A stretch of 24,952 nt of DNA, taken from contig JALWJV010000070.1 in assembly GCA_026996955.1 (NCBI GenBank), positions 1 to 24,952 on the forward strand, in the 5' to 3' direction. The position numbers were made by a program, and so were the translations under genes. This DNA comes from Deltaproteobacteria bacterium. GTDB taxonomy: Bacteria > Desulfobacterota > Dissulfuribacteria > Dissulfuribacterales > QOAL01. Under the pieces are notes generated by a model. It had not been told where the DNA came from, did no database searches, and saw only the letters and a program-made list of their open reading frames with translations. Shown in pieces: positions 9,475 through 16,644 of this stretch (position 1 is the first letter of the stretch; the number at the start of each line of letters is the position of its first letter).

Positions 9475-10392
9475 TTATGTGCTCCTGACCTCATGGTTGC
9501 ACAAATGCAATCCCGCCTCCAGCGCAAGCCTTACCGCCCTTTCAAATTCGTCAGTTGTCACTGGCCGGTTAAGCGGTGGCTCATCCCATGCCTTCCAGCT
9601 TGGATGGTACTGTTCCATTATGTTTATCCATGTCCCCTCTGACACATGTTCTGCCAGAAATTTAACAATGTGTTCTGTCCCTGCCAGGTCATTTGGCAGA
9701 ACAAGGTGCCTTACAAGAAGGCCCCTGGTTGCAACCCCTTTACTGTCAGTTTTCAGAATGCCTGTCTGCCTGTGCATTTCCGTTATGGCTGCCCTTGCAA
9801 CCTCAGGGTAGTTTCGTATTCCTGAAAGCCGGAATGCTGTTTCTTCATCCCAGTATTTGAAGTCAGGCATGTAAATATCAACAATTCCATCCAGCAGCCT
9901 CAGTGTCTCAACCGAGTCATAGCCCCCTGAATTATACACAATGGGGATTTCAAGTCCCTCCTGCGCGGCAAGCTGCAGTCCCTGGAGGAACATGGGTACT
10001 ATGTGTGAAGGGGTTACAAGATTGACGTTGTGGCACCCCTTTTCCTGAAGCATCAGGAACATGAACGCAAGGAGCTCCGGTGTTGCGGGAGTACCTGGAG
10101 TGGTCTGGCTTATCTCATAGTTCTGACAGTATATGCAGTGCATGTTACACCCGGAAAAGAATACCGTTCCTGAGCCATTGCTGCCACGTATAGGCGGCTC
10201 TTCCCCAAAATGAGGGGCAAAGTCCGCAACTATTGCCTTGGCGGCTAACCGGCATTTTCCCTTTTGACCTGATAATCGCTTGGCACCGCACTTTTCTGGA
10301 CAAAGACAGCAGGGCTCAAGCATCTCTTCAGCTTTCCTGATTCTTTTTTCAAGCTCTCCGGTTTTCAGAAGTTTCAAGTAGGACGGTGTCAT
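9475..10392 (-). CDS. Radical SAM protein, PflX type (pyruvate formate-lyase activase-like)
   Basis: The protein has 305 residues and the radical SAM cluster motif CNMHCIYC (Cys82, Cys86, Cys89), which binds a [4Fe-4S] cluster and S-adenosylmethionine. An N-terminal cysteine group (Cys28, 29, 31, 35 and Cys47) is typical of the PflX group (COG1313) and could bind a second metal site. The family resembles glycyl-radical activases such as PflA, but its substrate is not settled, and no glycyl-radical enzyme lies nearby. The gene is monocistronic here: it converges on nuoN and diverges from the glycosyltransferase gene. The start ATG (10392) has no evident ribosome binding site; a TACACT -10-like hexamer lies only 6 nt upstream, so a leaderless mRNA is possible. 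Confidence 0.88.
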   Translation of the reverse strand: MTPSYLKLLKTGELEKRIRKAEEMLEPCCLCPEKCGAKRLSGQKGKCRLAAKAIVADFAPHFGEEPPIRGSNGSGTVFFSGCNMHCIYCQNYEISQTTPGTPATPELLAFMFLMLQEKGCHNVNLVTPSHIVPMFLQGLQLAAQEGLEIPIVYNSGGYDSVETLRLLDGIVDIYMPDFKYWDEETAFRLSGIRNYPEVARAAITEMHRQTGILKTDSKGVATRGLLVRHLVLPNDLAGTEHIVKFLAEHVSEGTWINIMEQYHPSWKAWDEPPLNRPVTTDEFERAVRLALEAGLHLCNHEVRST

Positions 10393-10473
10393 GGTATTAG
10401 TGTAACATGAAATTTTATAGTGGTAGACCGATCTTTCGTTCGATGCCTTTTATAATTATATGCAGGAATTTTT
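10393..10473. promoter_or_regulatory. Divergent promoter region
   Basis: This 81-bp gap separates the minus-strand radical SAM gene from the plus-strand glycosyltransferase, so promoters in both directions must lie here or overlap the genes. For the plus strand, a perfect TATAAT occurs at 10451-10456, followed by an AGGA ribosome binding site at 10464-10467; no good -35 is seen at 16-18 bp. For the minus strand, TATAAA and TACACT hexamers are present, with poor -35 matches. Confidence 0.35.
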
Positions 10474-11475
10474 ATGACAGACAATAACAACATTCAGCTT
10501 CAGCAAAATCAGAGTACAATTGATGGCACCCAGGAGGACATAAAGAACCCTCCAGATATTTCTGTTGTTATTCCCATGTATAACGAGGAAAAGAATATAG
10601 AGCCACTTTTTGATAGGCTCTTTCCAGTCCTTTCCTCCCTAGAGGAGACGTGGGAGGTTGTTTGTGTCAATGACGGCTCCGCTGATTCTACCCTTGAGGT
10701 GCTTCTTTCAAACAGGGCTGCTCGTCCGGGCCTTGTGGTGGTTGACCTTGCCCGTAATTTTGGCCAGCACGCAGCAGTCATGGCAGGTTTTGCCCACAGT
10801 CGCGGCAAGTGGGTGATCACAATGGATGCTGATCTTCAGAATCCTCCAGAGGAGATTCCAAATATCATCAAGTCATTCAGACAGGGGCATGACCTCGTAG
10901 GGACTGTCAGAATCAACAGGCAGGATACAGCCTTCAGAAAGACTGCCTCCCGCATTACCAACCGTATTATAACGCGGGTTTCTGGAATTGATCTCAAGGA
11001 TTTCGGGTGCATGTTGCGGGGCTACAGCAGGGAGGTTGTAAACGGAATTCTGCAGAATCCTGAGTACCGCACCTTTATACCTGCCCTGGCTACCTTTTTT
11101 GCCCATAATCCTGTAGAAATACCGGTAAGGCATGAAGACCGTGCAGCCGGTGAATCAAAGTATTCACTCTTAAAACTCTTAAGTCTTCAACTTGACCTGA
11201 TGACCGGTTTTTCCATGTGGCCCCTGCGCATCCTCTTTTTTGTTGGTACCGGGCTTGCCATCACAGGGATTCTCCTTGCTGTTTTGTTGGTTGTTTTAAG
11301 GATTGTTTTAGGGGCAGGCTGGGCGGCAGAGGGGGTTTTTACATTGTTTGCCGCGCTTTTCTTCTTTATAGGTGGTCAGTTCTTTGCCCTTGGCCTTCTG
11401 GGAGAATACATAGGCAGGATATTTCAGGCTGTGCGTAAGCGTCCAACCTTTCTTGTGGGTAAGATTTATTCTTGA
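10474..11475 (+). CDS. Polyprenyl-phosphate glycosyltransferase, GT2, ArnC/DPM1-like
   Basis: The 333-residue protein has an N-terminal family 2 glycosyltransferase domain: VVIPMYNEEKN at 31-41, DGSADST at about 67-73 and the metal-binding DAD at 118-120 in MDADLQNPPEEIP. Two C-terminal membrane helices follow (about 252-275 and 288-312), then GEYIGRI. It resembles E. coli ArnC strongly in several blocks (LARNFGQHAAVMAGF, GTVRINRQDTAFRKTAS, GCMLRGY, WAAEGVF). ArnC moves 4-deoxy-4-formamidoarabinose to undecaprenyl phosphate; DPM1/GtrB relatives move other sugars. None of the other arn genes is nearby, so the sugar is unknown. ATG at 10474 has an AGGA site at a good distance. The first ~25 residues are polar and look unstructured. 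Confidence 0.9.
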   Translation: MTDNNNIQLQQNQSTIDGTQEDIKNPPDISVVIPMYNEEKNIEPLFDRLFPVLSSLEETWEVVCVNDGSADSTLEVLLSNRAARPGLVVVDLARNFGQHAAVMAGFAHSRGKWVITMDADLQNPPEEIPNIIKSFRQGHDLVGTVRINRQDTAFRKTASRITNRIITRVSGIDLKDFGCMLRGYSREVVNGILQNPEYRTFIPALATFFAHNPVEIPVRHEDRAAGESKYSLLKLLSLQLDLMTGFSMWPLRILFFVGTGLAITGILLAVLLVVLRIVLGAGWAAEGVFTLFAALFFFIGGQFFALGLLGEYIGRIFQAVRKRPTFLVGKIYS

Positions 11476-11674
11476 TATGAACCTGCATGACCAGGAAGTA
11501 GGCTTAAAGCCCAAAGTCTGAATCTGCAAGACAGGTGGACAACGAAAAATGAAACATATTCCTGGAGTTTGGGAACCGGCAAAAAACTTTGCGTTCCTTG
11601 CGGTCGAGCTTTTGTGTCTTTTAAAACTTTCAGCCTTTAGTTTTCAGCTTTGAACTATTTTCTTGGAGGTTTGG
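11476..11674 (+). other. Spacer between the glycosyltransferase and the ABC pair
   Basis: No gene of note is seen. A hairpin with arms GGAAC and GTTCC (11572-11597; inner arms GCAAA/TTTGC) lies about 100 bp after the glycosyltransferase stop; without a U-run it is only a possible terminator. TTGCGG followed 17 bp later by TTAAAA is a weak promoter-like pair. The right end holds a strong ribosome binding site, TTGGAGGT, for the leader ORF that follows. Confidence 0.3.
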
Positions 11675-11707
11675 ATGGCTGTTGATACCGGGTACGATGC
11701 ATTATGA
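11675..11707 (+). CDS. Ten-codon leader ORF coupled to the ABC ATPase gene
   Basis: ATG at 11675 is placed 6 bp after GGAGG (11664-11668), the best ribosome binding site in this region. The frame reads MAVDTGYDAL and stops at TGA (11705-11707). That stop overlaps the ATG of the downstream ATPase gene (11704-11706) as ATGA, the classical overlap for translational coupling. The ATPase start has no ribosome binding site of its own, and its frame is closed by a TGA at 11683. I infer that ribosomes terminating this minigene restart on the ATPase. The peptide itself is not recognised. Confidence 0.5.
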   Translation: MAVDTGYDAL

Positions 11708-12369
11708 GCCAGGAATGTCTGTTAAAAAGTGGGCCATTTTCTGCAGTATCAAGGGGAAAACGTTTTTTGTTTGAGGATGTGGAGATTTGTCTCCCAGAAT
11801 CCACTTTTTCAGTGCTTTCTGGCCCGTCTGGCTGTGGCAAGACTACGCTTTTAAAGATGGTAGCAGGCCTTTTACACGCTCCGGGTGCTCAAAGGGTGCT
11901 TGCTGGCAGGCAATTTTCAGATGATATGCTTCCCGCATGGAGAAGTCGGGTGGTTTTGCTCATGCAGGATGCCCCGGTTCTTTCAGGTGATGTGGAAACC
12001 AATCTCCGGTTTCCCTTTGAACTGGCCAATGCCGGCTCCCGTGAATTTGATGTTCACAGGGCAAGAACAGTCCTTGACCAGGCAGGGCTTGGGCACATAG
12101 GCATGGACCATGATGCCAGGGAGCTTTCCGGAGGTGAAAGGCACAGGCTTGCCATTGTACGGGCACTGCTTTGGTGCCCTGCGATTATTCTTGCTGATGA
12201 GCCTTTTTCTGGCCTAGACAGTACCAATGTTTCAATATGTCTGGAACTTTTAAGGGAATTTGCTCACACGCCGGGAAAATCACTGCTTTGTGTAATGCAC
12301 GAAACCGGTTACACCTCTGCAGCAGATATTTCCTTCAAACTGGAGCAGGGTGGGCTGCTCAGGTACTGA
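11704..12369 (+). CDS. ABC transporter ATP-binding protein, FetA/YbbL-like
   Basis: A 221-residue single-domain ABC ATPase. Motifs in order: Walker A GPSGCGKTT (40-48), Q-loop Gln88 in LLMQDAP, signature LSGGE (141-145), Walker B IILADEP (161-167), D-loop SGLDS and switch His199. The gene downstream is a UPF0014 permease, the constant partner of FetA (YbbL) in E. coli, so the pair is probably a FetAB-type exporter; in E. coli it is linked to iron export and peroxide resistance. Specificity here is not visible in the sequence. The start at ATG 11704 overlaps the stop of the 10-codon leader ORF and depends on it for ribosome loading. The C-terminus is short, with no extra regulatory domain. Confidence 0.88.
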   Translation: MSQECLLKSGPFSAVSRGKRFLFEDVEICLPESTFSVLSGPSGCGKTTLLKMVAGLLHAPGAQRVLAGRQFSDDMLPAWRSRVVLLMQDAPVLSGDVETNLRFPFELANAGSREFDVHRARTVLDQAGLGHIGMDHDARELSGGERHRLAIVRALLWCPAIILADEPFSGLDSTNVSICLELLREFAHTPGKSLLCVMHETGYTSAADISFKLEQGGLLRY

Positions 12370-12373
12370 ATCT

Positions 12374-13174
12374 ATGCACTCTACAGTTATTCATCTGAGC
12401 CTTTTTGACCTTCTTGTTGCCTCCATGCTGGTGGCCGGTTCTGCCCTGGTCTCAATCAGGCTTAAACTGTCTCTTGAAAAGTCCCTTGCTGTTGCTGTCC
12501 TCCGCTGTGTTGTGCAGCTTGGTATGGTGGGGCTTGTTCTTCAGAAGGTTTTTGGCATCCATCATCCCCTGCCTGTAATAATGTGGTTGCTACTCATGCT
12601 TTTTATGGCAGGCCGGGAGGCAGTACGCAGGTCCAAGTGGGTTTATACAGGGATCCATATTGATACTGTGATTACCATGGCGTTTTCTGCTTTTACTGTG
12701 GGTACTGTGGTAACACAGGCAGTGGTTGGCACCAGGCCCTGGTACGATCCCCAGTATGTCATCCCCATGCTTGGCATGATATTTGGCAACTCCCTTAATG
12801 GTATCTCCCTCTGTCTTGACAGGTTCCTTGAGCATGTCTCTTCGCGCAGGCAGGAAATAGAACTCATGCTAACCTATGGTGCAACCCGCAAGGAGGCTTT
12901 ATCAGCACCTTTAAGGGAGGCAGTAAGGACAGGCATGATACCCATAATAAACAATATGTCTGTGGCAGGGATTGTTTCACTCCCCGGCATGATGACCGGT
13001 CAGATCCTGGCAGGCTCTCCGCCCCTTGAGGCAGTCAAGTATCAGATGGTGGTAATGTTCATGATTGCCGCAGCCAATGCCCTGGGCTCAATGTCAGTTG
13101 CCCTTCTTGCCTCACGGCGTCTTATGGGGCATTCAGGCATTTTAGAGCTTGACATACTGCATAAGCGGGCGTGA
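12374..13174 (+). CDS. ABC transporter permease, UPF0014 family (FetB/YbbM-like)
   Basis: A membrane protein of 266 residues with about seven hydrophobic segments. It shows family blocks such as MLGMIFGNSLNGISLCLDRF, an E-rich cytoplasmic stretch ending in LTYGATRKEALSAPLREAVRTGMIPIINNM, and SLPGMMTGQILAGSPPLEAVKYQ; these are typical of UPF0014 (FetB). It should form the channel of the exporter with the preceding ATPase. I place the start at ATG 12374, 4 bp after the ATPase stop; a GTG at 12350 within the ATPase gene is a second possibility and would add eight residues. Neither has a strong ribosome binding site, so coupling to the ATPase is likely. Confidence 0.9.
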   Translation: MHSTVIHLSLFDLLVASMLVAGSALVSIRLKLSLEKSLAVAVLRCVVQLGMVGLVLQKVFGIHHPLPVIMWLLLMLFMAGREAVRRSKWVYTGIHIDTVITMAFSAFTVGTVVTQAVVGTRPWYDPQYVIPMLGMIFGNSLNGISLCLDRFLEHVSSRRQEIELMLTYGATRKEALSAPLREAVRTGMIPIINNMSVAGIVSLPGMMTGQILAGSPPLEAVKYQMVVMFMIAAANALGSMSVALLASRRLMGHSGILELDILHKRA

Positions 13175-13380
13175 CAATGGAAAGTATATAATTACTCAAA
13201 GGATACCGCATCTGTTGTGTTGTTCGGGATCCTAAGTACAGTGAGTACGCCTTCGCCCCTTTACGCCTTGCATCTTCAGCACCCTGTAAGCATATACTTG
13301 TAGTTGTAGATAAAGTGACTTTCCGTGAGGATGTTAGTTATCAACATTAACGCTGCCTAACTGTCAGTGGGGACAAAAAT
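13175..13380 (+). promoter_or_regulatory. Upstream region of the hybrid kinase gene
   Basis: This 206-bp gap holds no gene. TTGCAT (13268-13273) and TATACT (13293-13298) are fair promoter hexamers but are 19 bp apart, longer than ideal. A short repeat, AGTACAGTGAGTAC, lies upstream. The segment GTGGGGAC just before ATG 13381 supplies a modest ribosome binding site. Confidence 0.3.
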
Positions 13381-15528
13381 ATGAAGTTTTCTGAACTGTC
13401 ATGGAGCGCAAAATACGCTCTCACCGGTGCCTTTCTGGTTCCGTTATTCGGGAGATTGGCCCTTGCTGGCACTGGGCATGAATATGAACTTTACAGGTAT
13501 GCGATTCCTCTCTTGGTTGGGAGTGTAGCCGGTTTTATGATAGGGCATTTTAAGGATGAGATGCTCAAAAATAATGACAGACTCAGGCTTGAATCAAGGC
13601 GCTCAGAACAGCTTATGCAGGAACTTAAGGTTAATGCGGACTATTTGCGAGGGATACTGGATTACGCTCCAATGCCCATTTATCTTAAAGAAACCGGTGG
13701 ACTGACTTATCTTCTGGTTAACCGTATGGGGGCTGAGGTTGCCGGAATTCCACCAGAAAAAGTTATTGGCCGGAATGATTTTGAGCTCCTGCCAAGGGAA
13801 ATGGCAGAGATGTTCAGGAAACAGGATGAGCTGGTTTTGTCCAGTGCTGCCCCGCAGACCTTCCTGACCGCTTTTGTTATAGAAGGTAAGAAAAACTATT
13901 TTCTCACAAATAAATTTCCACTCCATGATGAGAATGGTGAGATTTACGCAATTGGTGGAGTGTGTATGGACATTACCGAGAGAAAACAGGCTGAAGATCT
14001 GTTGGCCCAGGAGGAGGAGCGGCTTTCTGTAACATTGAGAAATATAGGAGATGGAGTGATCTCCACTGACACAGAGGGGCGTGTGGTATTGGTGAACGCA
14101 GTAGCTGAAAAACTCACAGGTTGGAAGCAGGAGGAGGCTCAAGGCCGTATGTTAGAGGAGGTCATGCCCATTGTCAGCGTTTCAGATGGTAAACCAGTGG
14201 CAAGTCCGGTGAAGGCAATTATTGAACGGGACATGATAATGAATCTCCCAAAGGAGGTGGTGCTGGTATCCCGCGATGGAAAGAGGCGTTTTATTGAGGA
14301 CAGTTGTGCCCCGATCCACGACAGGGAGAGCAGAATTATCGGTGTGGTTGTGGTGTTTCGTGATGTTACCCGTGACCGTCAACTGGAAAAAGAGCTTTTG
14401 AAGGTTCGGAAACTTGAATCTTTGGGCGTGCTTGCCGGTGGCATAGCCCATGATTTCAACAACATCATGCTTGCAATAATGGGGAATATTAACCTTGCCG
14501 AACTGGCCGTTGGGAAGGAACATGAGGCAGCCGAGCTTCTACGAAACGCTGAAATTGCTGCCAAAAAGGCATGTGATCTCACAGGGCAGCTTCTCACATT
14601 TTCCAAGGGTGGATCCCCGGTTAAAAAGTCTGCTCATCTCCCGGTACTTGTCAGGGAAACAGTGGAGCTTCTCAAGCACGGAAGCAATGTTGCCATTAGT
14701 CTTGACCTTCCTGAGGGAATTTGGAGTGTGGATATAGATACCGGTCAGATGGGGCAGGTGATACAGAACCTAATAATTAATGCACAGCAGGCAATGCCGG
14801 ATGGGGGGATTATAGAAATTTCATGCGACAATATGACAGTGGAAGAACCCGGGCCCCAGTGTTCTGCCCTTCCTCCCGGCCGATATGTACGGCTCATAGT
14901 CCAGGATCACGGTATTGGCATACCTGAAAATATAATAGAACGGATATTTGATCCCTATTTTACCACCAAACAGCAGGGCAGCGGTTTGGGGCTTGCAATA
15001 GTTCACTCCATTGTAAGCAAGCATGGGGGCCATATCTGCGTTGATTCTGAGCCGGGAAAAGGCACAGTTTTTACTATCATTCTTCCTGCAAGTACAAAAG
15101 ATACAGTTACCCAGGAGGACAAAAAGGCAGAAACAGTACCGCATTCAGGAGGTGGCACTGTCCTGGTGGTGGATGATGACGAGATGGTGCGTGACATTGC
15201 ATCCCAGATGCTTGCATATTGTGGTTACAGCGCCATTACAGCCCATGACGGTGAGGAGGCTCTGGCAATCTATCGCCGTTATATGGAGGAGGGCAGGGGG
15301 ATCGCTGCCATTATAATGGACCTGACAATCCCCGGTGGCATGGGCGGCAAGGAGTGCGCAGCCAAACTGCTCAGTGAATTTCCTGATGCAGTTTGCATAG
15401 TATCCAGCGGTTATTCAAATGATGATGTAATGGCCAATTTCAGCAAATACGGCTTCCGTGCAGCACTGGCAAAACCCTTTGATGTTGAGGAGATGAGAAG
15501 CACCCTGCGGCAGGTGCTAAAAACTTGA
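13381..15528 (+). CDS. Hybrid sensor histidine kinase with two PAS domains and a receiver
   Basis: The 715-residue protein has two N-terminal hydrophobic segments (about 11-30 and 41-57) with almost nothing outside the membrane between them. Then come a coiled stretch (58-88), PAS-1 (about 88-200, ending GGVCMDITERK), PAS-2 (213-330, ending VVVFRDVTRD), a dimerisation/phosphoacceptor helix with His357 in LAGGIAHDFNN, and an ATPase domain: N box NLIINAQQA (Asn467), G1 DHGIGIP, F box DPYFTTK, G2 GSGLGLAI. A receiver domain follows (591-713) with acidic residues 598-600, phosphoacceptor Asp647 and Lys698. The signal is probably cytoplasmic or in the membrane, read by the PAS domains. No cognate DNA-binding regulator or HPt protein lies alongside, so it is an orphan. 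It converges with argB. Confidence 0.92.
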   Translation: MKFSELSWSAKYALTGAFLVPLFGRLALAGTGHEYELYRYAIPLLVGSVAGFMIGHFKDEMLKNNDRLRLESRRSEQLMQELKVNADYLRGILDYAPMPIYLKETGGLTYLLVNRMGAEVAGIPPEKVIGRNDFELLPREMAEMFRKQDELVLSSAAPQTFLTAFVIEGKKNYFLTNKFPLHDENGEIYAIGGVCMDITERKQAEDLLAQEEERLSVTLRNIGDGVISTDTEGRVVLVNAVAEKLTGWKQEEAQGRMLEEVMPIVSVSDGKPVASPVKAIIERDMIMNLPKEVVLVSRDGKRRFIEDSCAPIHDRESRIIGVVVVFRDVTRDRQLEKELLKVRKLESLGVLAGGIAHDFNNIMLAIMGNINLAELAVGKEHEAAELLRNAEIAAKKACDLTGQLLTFSKGGSPVKKSAHLPVLVRETVELLKHGSNVAISLDLPEGIWSVDIDTGQMGQVIQNLIINAQQAMPDGGIIEISCDNMTVEEPGPQCSALPPGRYVRLIVQDHGIGIPENIIERIFDPYFTTKQQGSGLGLAIVHSIVSKHGGHICVDSEPGKGTVFTIILPASTKDTVTQEDKKAETVPHSGGGTVLVVDDDEMVRDIASQMLAYCGYSAITAHDGEEALAIYRRYMEEGRGIAAIIMDLTIPGGMGGKECAAKLLSEFPDAVCIVSSGYSNDDVMANFSKYGFRAALAKPFDVEEMRSTLRQVLKT

Positions 15529-15566
15529 GCCGCCGCAGGAATGGTAAGCCCTTCCTGGAATTTCCC

Positions 15567-15590
15567 AGTGCCGCTTGGTGTTACGGCACT
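15567..15590. terminator. Hairpin between convergent kinase gene and argB
   Basis: AGTGCCG (15567-15573) and CGGCACT (15584-15590) form a 7-bp stem with a 10-nt loop. It lies 39 bp past the kinase stop and overlaps the argB stop codon. It could work as a bidirectional terminator, but neither strand has a good U-run. Confidence 0.3.
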
Positions 15591-16483
15591 ATTTCCGTGC
15601 CTACCCCGGAGTCAGTGAACAGCTCAAGCAGAATTGCGTGTTCCTTCCTGCCATCAACAATATGGGCCTTTCCAGTACCTCCATTCAGTGCCTTGAGGCA
15701 TGCCTTTAATTTTGGAATCATGCCGCCTGTTGCAGTACCGTTTTCAATCACCCTCTCCACATCTTTCCTGTTCATTGATGGAATCAGTTCAGGTTCTGCA
15801 TCAGGGCCGGCACCTTCCGGCGGCGCCATGAAACCCGGTACATCTGTGAGTAGTATCAGTTTTTCAGCCTGAAGTTCTCCGGCAACTGCACCTGCAACCA
15901 GGTCTGCATTGATATTGAATGCCTGCCCGTCGGGCCCTACTCCTACCGGGGCAATTACCGGTATGAAATCTCGCGCGTCAAGGGCACTCAGCACACCTGG
16001 ATTGACCTTGCTTACCTTCCCAACTCTTCCTATATCAATGATTTCAGTAGGCCTGTCCTTCCCTGTGTAGCGGTAGAGTTTCATCTGCTCGGCCTGAATC
16101 AGGTCGCCGTCCCTTCCGGAAAGCCCTACAGCCCTGCCGCCATGCTGATTGATGAGGCCCACAATCTGTTTGTTTACAGTGCCCACCAGCACCATTTCAA
16201 CAACATTCATGGTTTCAGCATCTGTAACCCTCTGTCCTTCAATAAAGGTGGGTTTAATGCCCATCCTGTCCATGGTCTGGCTGATCTGGGGACCTCCTCC
16301 GTGGACGATTACAGGAAATATGCCTACATGCTTCATCAAAATTATATCAAGGGCGAACTGCTCCTTAAGGGCTTCGTCAACCATTGCATGTCCGCCATAC
16401 TTGATAACAACTACCTTGCCGGCGAATTTTTTGAAATACGGCAGGGCCTCAATAAGTACCCTTGCCCTTGCTTTACTGTCCAT
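15581..16483 (-). CDS. argB: Acetylglutamate kinase
   Basis: ArgB phosphorylates N-acetylglutamate with ATP, the second step of arginine synthesis, in the cytoplasm. The 300-residue protein shows the amino acid kinase motifs KYGGHAM (28-34) and VHGGGPQI (60-67), then RVTDAETM, GRAVGLSGRDGDLI and FNINADLVAGAVA with the nucleotide-binding C-terminal half. The long N-terminal helix (residues 1-20) is of the kind seen in arginine-inhibited, hexameric enzymes, so feedback inhibition is plausible. ATG at 16483 has AAGGA at a good distance (complement of 16491-16496). It is the last gene in the xerC-hslV-hslU-argB run, and a 128-bp repeat element separates it from hslU. Confidence 0.96.
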   Translation of the reverse strand: MDSKARARVLIEALPYFKKFAGKVVVIKYGGHAMVDEALKEQFALDIILMKHVGIFPVIVHGGGPQISQTMDRMGIKPTFIEGQRVTDAETMNVVEMVLVGTVNKQIVGLINQHGGRAVGLSGRDGDLIQAEQMKLYRYTGKDRPTEIIDIGRVGKVSKVNPGVLSALDARDFIPVIAPVGVGPDGQAFNINADLVAGAVAGELQAEKLILLTDVPGFMAPPEGAGPDAEPELIPSMNRKDVERVIENGTATGGMIPKLKACLKALNGGTGKAHIVDGRKEHAILLELFTDSGVGTEIVP

Positions 16484-16516
16484 TATGTTTTCCTTTTATG
16501 ATTGAAACTAAAGAAT

Positions 16517-16644
16517 GATGGACTCGTAAAAAGTCAGAGCTAAACGATGCTCATACAACATAGAGTGTATCACGATAATGGTGTTGCGCATATTGTATGT
16601 ATTATGCGCACAAGCTCAATACTAAGACTTTTTACGAGAGCATC
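16517..16644. mobile_element. 128-bp MITE-like inverted-repeat element at the hslU stop codon
   Basis: Ends are GATGGACTCGTAAAAAGTC (16517-16535) and GACTTTTTACGAGAGCATC (16626-16644): a 19-bp terminal inverted repeat with two mismatches and a perfect 13-bp core (16523-16535, 16626-16638). An internal palindrome TGCGCATA/TATGCGCA lies at 16585-16592 and 16603-16610. The direct repeat AAAGAAT flanks the element on both sides (16510-16516 and 16645-16651), as expected for a target-site duplication. No gene is inside. Removing the element and one AAAGAAT copy joins hslU directly to a TAG stop; with the element in place the stop is TGA, built from the last T of the duplication and the GA of the element end. 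Confidence 0.72.

Noticed and set aside
11572..11597. Hairpin GGAAC..GTTCC as terminator of the glycosyltransferase gene
   Set aside because: It has a bulged stem, lies about 100 bp past the stop and lacks a U-run; kept only as a note in the spacer entry.
13603..14142. Minus-strand open frame of 179 codons inside the hybrid kinase gene
   Set aside because: It is a shadow of a clear PAS-domain coding region and resembles no protein.
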